Assembly: GCA_003520145.1 (NCBI GenBank)
Contig: DOVJ01000174.1
Span: 1-12,136 of the forward strand
DNA length: 12,136 bases
Reading direction: 5' to 3'
Source of the DNA: Eubacterium sp.
Lineage (GTDB): Bacteria > Bacillota > Clostridia > Lachnospirales > Lachnospiraceae
The notes under the pieces were generated by a model. It was not told the origin of the DNA. It was given only the letters and a program-made list of their open reading frames with translations, and did no database searches. Numbering within the stretch: position 1 is the first letter of the stretch; every line of letters begins with the position of its first letter. Positions 7,490 to 12,136 of the stretch are shown here, one piece after another. Made by a program: the position numbers and the translations under genes.

Positions 7490-7977
7490 CAAAAGAAGAT
7501 ATAGCCAAGATAGAAGAAGAAATCGAGATGCGTAAGACAGAGCTTCGCCCTAAGCTCCTTGAGGACCTAAAGTCTGCAAGAGAGCAAGGCGACCTCTCAG
7601 AAAACTTCGAGTATTATGCTGCCAAAAGAGCTAAGAACAAGAACGAAAGCAGGATAAGATACTTAGAGAGAATCATAGCAGGTGCCGATATACTCGAAGA
7701 CACGCTCAAAGCAGATCAAGCGGGTGTCGGCAAGATCGTCAAGATCTACATAGAAGACGATGACTGTGAGGAAGAATACCGCATCGTAACCTCGATGCGT
7801 GCTGACAGCATCCACGACATCGTAAGCATCGAATCACCTCTTGGCAAAGCCCTGATAGGCCACAAGGTGGGCGATCGCGTATATGTACAGGTAAAGCAGG
7901 ATTTCGGCTACTATGTAGTCATAAGAGAGATAAGCATCGATGAGAATAGCGATGATATCGCTATAAGGGAATACTAG
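7474..7977 (+). CDS. greA: GreA/GreB-family transcript cleavage factor
   Basis: Cytosolic factor that binds the RNA polymerase secondary channel and stimulates cleavage of backtracked RNA, rescuing stalled elongation. It has 167 residues, slightly longer than the usual 158 or so. The N-terminal coiled coil (about 5-77) carries the tip motif SAREQGDLSENFEY (34-47), whose acidic residues D40 and E43 are the conserved pair for metal binding and catalysis. The C-terminal FKBP-like domain (about 84-167) contains SIESPLGKALIGHKVGD. The stretch after the tip (AAKRAKNKNESRIRYLERII) differs from the most common GreA (AAKEEQ...) and resembles a clostridial variant, so the cell may also have a standard GreA elsewhere. 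The start is at ATG 7474 with AAAGGA at 7461-7466, inside the end of the glycosyltransferase gene. A longer frame from 7432 has no ribosome binding site that I can see. Confidence 0.88.
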   Translation: MGERLTKEDIAKIEEEIEMRKTELRPKLLEDLKSAREQGDLSENFEYYAAKRAKNKNESRIRYLERIIAGADILEDTLKADQAGVGKIVKIYIEDDDCEEEYRIVTSMRADSIHDIVSIESPLGKALIGHKVGDRVYVQVKQDFGYYVVIREISIDENSDDIAIREY

Positions 7978-8013
7978 TACATCGGTTCTTAAATAACTGG
8001 ACCGATGTACTAG
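7974..8013. repeat. Perfect 13-bp inverted repeat at the greA stop codon
   Basis: CTAGTACATCGGT (7974-7986) is matched exactly by ACCGATGTACTAG (8001-8013) around a 14-base loop, and the stem can extend by one GU and one CG pair. The greA stop codon TAG (7975-7977) lies in the left arm. There is no U-tract after the stem on either strand, so it is not a standard terminator. It could stabilise the greA transcript end, bind a protein, or be a small relic element. Confidence 0.8.
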
Positions 8014-8020
8014 AAGGGCT

Positions 8021-8060
8021 AAAAAAAGCTGTAGGCACAACCGCTTACAGCTCTTTTTTT
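8021..8060. terminator. Bidirectional intrinsic terminator between greA and dnaB
   Basis: AGCTGTAGGC (8027-8036) pairs with GCTTACAGCT (8043-8052) around a 6-base loop, with one GU pair on the plus strand. It is followed by CTTTTTTT (8053-8060) on the plus strand and, because of the seven A bases at 8021-8027, by a matching T run on the minus strand. It therefore ends both the greA unit and the gdpP-rplI-dnaB operon, whose stop codon is about 22 bases away. Confidence 0.9.
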
Positions 8061-8075
8061 ACTTATACAGTTTCT

Positions 8076-9476
8076 TTATTCAAGTTTTCCGCCTGATTCA
8101 GTCTTTCCCTCAGGCTCTTTCTTATCATACTTCTTAGTCTTATCACTCTTATCGAGATTAGCAAACTTAGTATAGTTCGGAATCCAAGCAAGTTCAACCT
8201 TACCCACCTCACCACTACGATGCTTCGCTATGATAAGCTCTGTTATGCCCTTCTTAGCAGATTCGGAATTATAATAATCATCCCTGTAGAGGAACATAAC
8301 CATATCGGCATCCTGCTCGATAGATCCAGATTCTCGAAGATCCGAGAGGATCGGTCTCTTATCATCTCGCTCTTCCACTTTACGTGAGAGCTGACTCAAG
8401 GCTATGATAGGTACATCGAGTTCTCTTGCAAGATTCTTCAGACCTCTCGATACAGAAGCTATGAATTCCTGTCTAGAGCGCCTCTGATTGCCCTCCTCGT
8501 TCATGAGCTGAAGGTAATCGATTATAACAAGCCCAAGATTAGCCTCGTACTTAAGCTTTCTGCACTTTCTTCTTATATCGGCGAGTGTAGGATTCTTATC
8601 ATCTTCGAGGAAAAGCCTTGTCTTTCCGTAGGAAGAGGCTGCCTTTATAAGCCTTGGCCAGTCGCTGTCTCCTATATTGCCCTTTTTAAGCTTATCGCCC
8701 TCCACGTTCGACTCAGATGCCAGAAGTCGCTTAAAAAGCTCGCCCTGAGACATCTCGAGACTGAATATGGCAGTGGTAACATTGGCCTTCAAAACCGCAT
8801 ACTGTGCTATATTCAGTACAAATGCTGTCTTACCCATGGCAGGTCTTGCCGCTATCAGGATAAGTGCCGACTTCTGAAAACCATTGGTCATAAAATCGAG
8901 GTCGTGAAAGCCAGACGGAACTCCCGTCATCTTGCCCTTACGCTTAGAGAGTGCCTCTAACTCAAGCAAAGTATCTCTTGCTATCGCAGATATATCACTA
9001 AGGGTAGTTTCACCTGTAAAGCTAAGAAGATCCATGAACTTCTTCTGCGCTTCATCTATGACATCAGCCGGGTCAGACTGCTGTGAATAGCACATATCCT
9101 CTATCACCTTCGCAACATCTATCGTATGACGAAGCAGAGATGCATTCTTGACAGCAGACACATATTCTTTGATTCGCGAAGAAACAGGCACATCCATAAG
9201 AAGCTGTGTGATATAGTCAGCTGTGCACACATCAGAAGGTGCACCCATACTCTTTAGCCTCTCTATAAGAGTGATCGTATCTACAGACCTGTTATCGTTT
9301 GACAGGCTCACAATAGCTTCGAAAAACAACGCATAAGTCTTGCTGTAAAAATCATCCTTAGTAAGCGCATTGGTCGCCTCAGCGATAGCTTCTTCACCCA
9401 TTATCATAGAACCTATGACAGCAGCCTCAGCTTCTGCGGCCATAGGTTTTTTTCTGTTTACTAATTCTTCTTCCAT
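8076..9476 (-). CDS. dnaB: Replicative DNA helicase DnaB
   Basis: Hexameric ring helicase that unwinds DNA at the replication fork and contacts primase; called DnaC in Bacillus subtilis. It has 466 residues, normal for the family. The helical N-terminal domain spans about 12-115, starting with the typical AEAEAAVIGSM. After a linker comes the RecA-like motor domain (about 175-445). It contains Walker A ARPAMGKT (210-217), the catalytic glutamate in SLEMS (E241), Walker B LVIIDYLQLM (316-325), the switch motif ALSQLSR (359-365), the DLRESGSIEQDAD element (379-391) and the arginine-finger motif KHRSGEVG (418-425). The last 25 residues are lysine- and glutamate-rich and probably disordered. No intein or insertion is visible. 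The ATG at 9476-9474 lies one base after the rplI stop, with a GGAAGAG ribosome binding site inside rplI, so the genes are translationally coupled. Confidence 0.97.
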   Translation of the reverse strand: MEEELVNRKKPMAAEAEAAVIGSMIMGEEAIAEATNALTKDDFYSKTYALFFEAIVSLSNDNRSVDTITLIERLKSMGAPSDVCTADYITQLLMDVPVSSRIKEYVSAVKNASLLRHTIDVAKVIEDMCYSQQSDPADVIDEAQKKFMDLLSFTGETTLSDISAIARDTLLELEALSKRKGKMTGVPSGFHDLDFMTNGFQKSALILIAARPAMGKTAFVLNIAQYAVLKANVTTAIFSLEMSQGELFKRLLASESNVEGDKLKKGNIGDSDWPRLIKAASSYGKTRLFLEDDKNPTLADIRRKCRKLKYEANLGLVIIDYLQLMNEEGNQRRSRQEFIASVSRGLKNLARELDVPIIALSQLSRKVEERDDKRPILSDLRESGSIEQDADMVMFLYRDDYYNSESAKKGITELIIAKHRSGEVGKVELAWIPNYTKFANLDKSDKTKKYDKKEPEGKTESGGKLE

Positions 9477-9477
9477 A

Positions 9478-9924
9478 TCACTCTTCCGCTACTTTTACCC
9501 TAAGAACAGTGCTAACTTCCTTATAAAGCTTAACAGGCACTTCCGTTACACCAAGACTCTTTATGCCTTCCTTAAGAACTATCTTCTTCTTATCGAGGTC
9601 AAGTCCAAGCTGCTCTTTAACAGCAGCAGATATCTCCTTCGATGATACAGCGCCGTATACCTTGCCGTTCTCGCCACTTCTAAGCTTCACTGTTACGGAC
9701 TTCTCACCAAGAAGTGCAGCGAGTCGCTTAGCCTCATCGACTCTAGCCTGCTCAAGCTCAGCTTCCTTGCGCTTTTTAGCCTTAAGCTCGGCAAGCGACT
9801 TAGCTGTAGCCTCCACTCCAAGCTTCTTAGGAAGTATGAAGTTCCTTGCGTAACCATCATTAACAGTAACTATCTCATCCTTCTTGCCAAGTGACTTGAC
9901 ATCCTCCAAAAGTATAACTTCCAT
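9478..9924 (-). CDS. rplI: 50S ribosomal protein bL9
   Basis: Protein of the large ribosomal subunit that binds 23S rRNA near the L1 stalk base and helps maintain reading frame. It has 148 residues, the usual size. The N-terminal rRNA-binding domain reads MEVILLEDVKSLGKKDEIV and includes the signature stretch VNDGYARNFILPKKLG. A long connecting helix rich in alanine, lysine and glutamate (about 41-75) follows. The C-terminal domain begins around SVTVKLRSGENGKVYGAVSS and ends LRVKVAEE. The ATG at 9924-9922 is chosen because it gives the family N-terminus; a GTG five codons upstream lies within the end of gdpP. The start is one base after the gdpP stop, and GGGGAA in the gdpP tail serves as ribosome binding site. 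Confidence 0.97.
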   Translation of the reverse strand: MEVILLEDVKSLGKKDEIVTVNDGYARNFILPKKLGVEATAKSLAELKAKKRKEAELEQARVDEAKRLAALLGEKSVTVKLRSGENGKVYGAVSSKEISAAVKEQLGLDLDKKKIVLKEGIKSLGVTEVPVKLYKEVSTVLRVKVAEE

Positions 9925-9925
9925 C

Positions 9926-11989
9926 TTAGATTTCCCCACTTTCTTTCATCTGATTGACAGTATCCCTTACTATCTTGCATGCCGCATCGATATCGTCGGC
10001 ATGAATCTGTGCCGCAGCTACATTCATATGACCACCGCCGCCTAAGCGCTCCATGATGATCTGAACATTCACTTCATCTATAGATCTCGCGCTCACATGA
10101 TAGATATCGTTGTATCTTGTAACCACAAAAGACGCCTTGATCCCCTCTACATCAAGAAGCTCGTTAGCAGCCTGCGCAGCAACAACAGTCGGGCTTGTAA
10201 GTCCGTCCGATCTGCATATGCTTATGGCAAATGCATCTGAGAACACCTGCATCTTACTGATAGCCTCAGCCTTTGCCTTATAGTCCTTCATATTAGTCCT
10301 AAGAAGCTTTCTGACACGCTGAGTATCAGCACCGGCACGCTTCAGAAAAGCTGCCGCCTCAAATGTTCTGACACCCGCTTTGTTCGTGAAGTTGTTGGTG
10401 TCTATGATCATGCCCGCATACATAGCGTCTGCTTCTAACTGCTTCAACTTAAGATTGTCTGTGATATACTGCAGTATCTCGACAACCATCTCACATGCAG
10501 AAGATGCAAAAGGCTCCACATGCGAAACGACCGCTCCAGTTATAGTTATATCGCCCTGTCTATGATGATCTATAACAACCACACTGCCGCACTTATCAAG
10601 CACTCCCGGACACTCAAGTCTCGAAGGAGTATTCGTATCCACAACTATGAGAAGTGTGTTATCATCAGCTATATTGAGGGCTTCATCGCCATCGATGATC
10701 ATATCCTGCTCATATTCAGGGTTGTTATAGAACTTATCCGATATAGGCTTAACAGTCTCAGTCACATCCTTGGCTACGATATAAGCCTTCTTGCCCAAAG
10801 CCTTAACAGCTCTATGCATACCTATACAAGAACCAAAAGAATCCATGTCACCGAGCTGATGTCCCATGATGATGACCTTCTCCTTAGTCTGTATGGCTTC
10901 TCTTATAGCCTGAGCCTTAACTCTTGCCTTAACTCTTGTATTCTTCTCCTGGCTCTGTGACTTACCGCCAAAGTAACTGAGCTTATCATTCTCCTTCACT
11001 ACGACCTGATCACCACCACGGCCAAGCGCCTGCTCAAGAGCGAATCTTGCAAGTTCATAATTATCGGCGTATGATTCCTTACCGGCTCCTATGCCCACAC
11101 TTATGGTAACTCTCTTATCATTACCGACATTGATACTCTTAACTTCCTCAAGGAAAGCGTACTTTTCTGCTATCTGCGCATCAAGAACCTTATGCGGCAT
11201 AACAACCAGGAATCTGTCTTTCTCAAGCTTCTTTACAAGACTTCCGCCCGCAGAGAAAAACTGGTTGATCTTACGCTCAACCACGGCGGCCAGCATAGAA
11301 CGACGCATCTCCTCAACATTTTCAAGGGCCTCGTCATAATTATCGATATAGACGATACCAGCCACAAACTTCTGTTCCTTATTCTCAGTCTCGATCCTTC
11401 TGAACTCAGTCTCGTCCTTCATGGTGAGCGCTATCAGACAGCCGCCCTTAGACGACTGAAGGATAGGATTCTTATCTATCAACTTATCAGCGTCGATTTT
11501 TTTACACTCCACATGATAAAAACGCTCTCCCACCTCTATCCTTATGGAGCTCACACTATCGGTGTCTTTAGGCATAGATTCTCGAGTGAGCTTATTCAGG
11601 ATTGCATATATACGCTTTCCGGCAACCTCATTGCCACCTGTTGCCTCAGCAAATGCTTTGTTATGCCACAGGATTATGTCCTGAGAATCAAGGATTGCAA
11701 AAGGCATAGTAAGATCCTCGATCAAAGCCTTCTGTATCTGACTGTATCCGACAGCAAAGTCAACCATCCCCCTATGAAGATCCTTCTTGAGGTTGATTAT
11801 GAATAAGCTGTGCGCAACCAAGAATATACATATCATCACAGCAATAAGAAGCCCAGCCTCTTTGCTCTTTACAAATACATATATATCTATGGCAAAGAGG
11901 ATCATCACCATATATATAGGCCAGTTAAGATAAAACTTAAGACGCCCTTTTGGTTTAATCTGTTCAGTTTTCTTGTTTTCCTTTTCCAA
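9926..11989 (-). CDS. gdpP: Cyclic-di-AMP phosphodiesterase GdpP (YybT family)
   Basis: Membrane-anchored enzyme that hydrolyses the second messenger c-di-AMP to pApA, affecting potassium and osmotic balance and cell-wall stress. It has 687 residues from the TTG start. There are two membrane helices (about 24-41 and 46-66), a PAS-like domain (about 80-190), and a degenerate GGDEF domain (about 205-340) in which the GGDEF site appears as LEKDRFLVV (255-263), so cyclase activity is not expected. The DHH domain has GHQLGDMDS (376-384), VVDTN (449-453), IDHHR (473-477) and IIDTNNF (528-534), which hold the metal-binding residues. The DHHA1 domain has GGGGHMNVAAAQ at 650-661. The TTG start at 11989-11987 follows GGAGGG with 7 bases of spacing; upstream ATG codons in the same frame lie within or before the -10 box. 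It is the first gene of the gdpP-rplI-dnaB operon. Confidence 0.95.
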   Translation of the reverse strand: MEKENKKTEQIKPKGRLKFYLNWPIYMVMILFAIDIYVFVKSKEAGLLIAVMICIFLVAHSLFIINLKKDLHRGMVDFAVGYSQIQKALIEDLTMPFAILDSQDIILWHNKAFAEATGGNEVAGKRIYAILNKLTRESMPKDTDSVSSIRIEVGERFYHVECKKIDADKLIDKNPILQSSKGGCLIALTMKDETEFRRIETENKEQKFVAGIVYIDNYDEALENVEEMRRSMLAAVVERKINQFFSAGGSLVKKLEKDRFLVVMPHKVLDAQIAEKYAFLEEVKSINVGNDKRVTISVGIGAGKESYADNYELARFALEQALGRGGDQVVVKENDKLSYFGGKSQSQEKNTRVKARVKAQAIREAIQTKEKVIIMGHQLGDMDSFGSCIGMHRAVKALGKKAYIVAKDVTETVKPISDKFYNNPEYEQDMIIDGDEALNIADDNTLLIVVDTNTPSRLECPGVLDKCGSVVVIDHHRQGDITITGAVVSHVEPFASSACEMVVEILQYITDNLKLKQLEADAMYAGMIIDTNNFTNKAGVRTFEAAAFLKRAGADTQRVRKLLRTNMKDYKAKAEAISKMQVFSDAFAISICRSDGLTSPTVVAAQAANELLDVEGIKASFVVTRYNDIYHVSARSIDEVNVQIIMERLGGGGHMNVAAAQIHADDIDAACKIVRDTVNQMKESGEI

Positions 11990-12013
11990 AGCAAAACCCT
12001 CCACTTCCACACT

Positions 12014-12042
12014 ATTATACCACATCTTAAAAGGATACACAA
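12014..12042 (-). promoter_or_regulatory. Promoter of the gdpP-rplI-dnaB operon
   Basis: On the minus strand, TTGTGT (12042-12037) and TATAAT (12019-12014) are separated by 17 bases, with TG in extended -10 position (TGGTATAAT). The predicted start is near 12007, so the leader before the TTG start codon is only about 18 bases and little more than the ribosome binding site. The remaining bases to the window edge (12071-12136) hold no gene that I can support. Confidence 0.8.
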
Positions 12043-12136
12043 GGATAAAGGGGCTGTAAAAAACTATCACTAGGACACGTCAAGATTTCTATCTTTTTGC
12101 AAGTCGCCTAGTTTGCATCAACAGTTACTGCTTGCA

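Noticed and set aside
9563..9853. Plus-strand open frames inside rplI, gdpP and the permease genes
   Set aside because: They lie opposite well-identified genes, have no recognisable protein features and lack ribosome binding sites; they are antisense shadows.
12061..12136. Possible end of an upstream gene or a terminator at the right edge
   Set aside because: One minus-strand frame gives eight codons and a stop, and there is an AT-rich 5-bp hairpin (AAGAT/ATCTT) plus a 6-bp ACTAGG/CCTAGT pair, but nothing is long enough to support a gene or a terminator.

Overview
The window looks like a chromosomal core region of a low-to-moderate GC Gram-positive bacterium, most likely a clostridial Firmicute of the Lachnospiraceae type. 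Three things point there: the conserved Firmicutes order gdpP-rplI-dnaB, the YtrA-type regulator with its ABC exporter operon, and the clostridial form of aspartate kinase. Signals are classic Gram-positive ones: strong GGAGG-type ribosome binding sites, extended -10 promoters and U-tract terminators. The family placement is inference from protein style, not a database result. No mobile elements, CRISPR arrays, tRNA or rRNA genes were seen.

Layout, left to right. (1) Positions 1-557, minus strand: the N-terminal part of aspartate kinase, cut by the window edge, with its own promoter and an 11-bp inverted repeat overlapping the -10 box. (2) Positions 725-6124, minus strand: a four-gene operon read right to left. 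It encodes a GntR/YtrA regulator, an ABC ATPase and two tandem paralogous membrane permeases of about 680 residues, each with a large C-terminal domain predicted to lie outside the membrane. It is driven by a TTGACA/TATAAC promoter whose -35 box sits exactly in the spacer of a perfect 10+10 bp palindrome (probable autoregulatory operator), and it ends at a terminator near 672-698. (3) Positions 6320-7977, plus strand: a divergent two-gene unit of a CgeB-like glycosyltransferase overlapping a GreA/GreB-family transcription factor. It is followed by a perfect 13-bp inverted repeat and then a terminator that works in both directions. (4) Positions 8076-11989, minus strand: gdpP (c-di-AMP phosphodiesterase), rplI (ribosomal protein bL9) and dnaB (replicative helicase). 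These are separated by single bases and converge on the shared terminator.

The housekeeping parts are ordinary. The least described part is the ABC operon. The regulator probably represses its own operon until an unknown signal, plausibly cell-envelope stress or an antimicrobial, relieves it. The ATPase then powers a transporter that probably pairs the two permease paralogs. The substrate cannot be read from the sequence. Several start codons were moved downstream of the longest open frame because promoters or ribosome binding sites fall inside the longer version; these choices are explained per gene.
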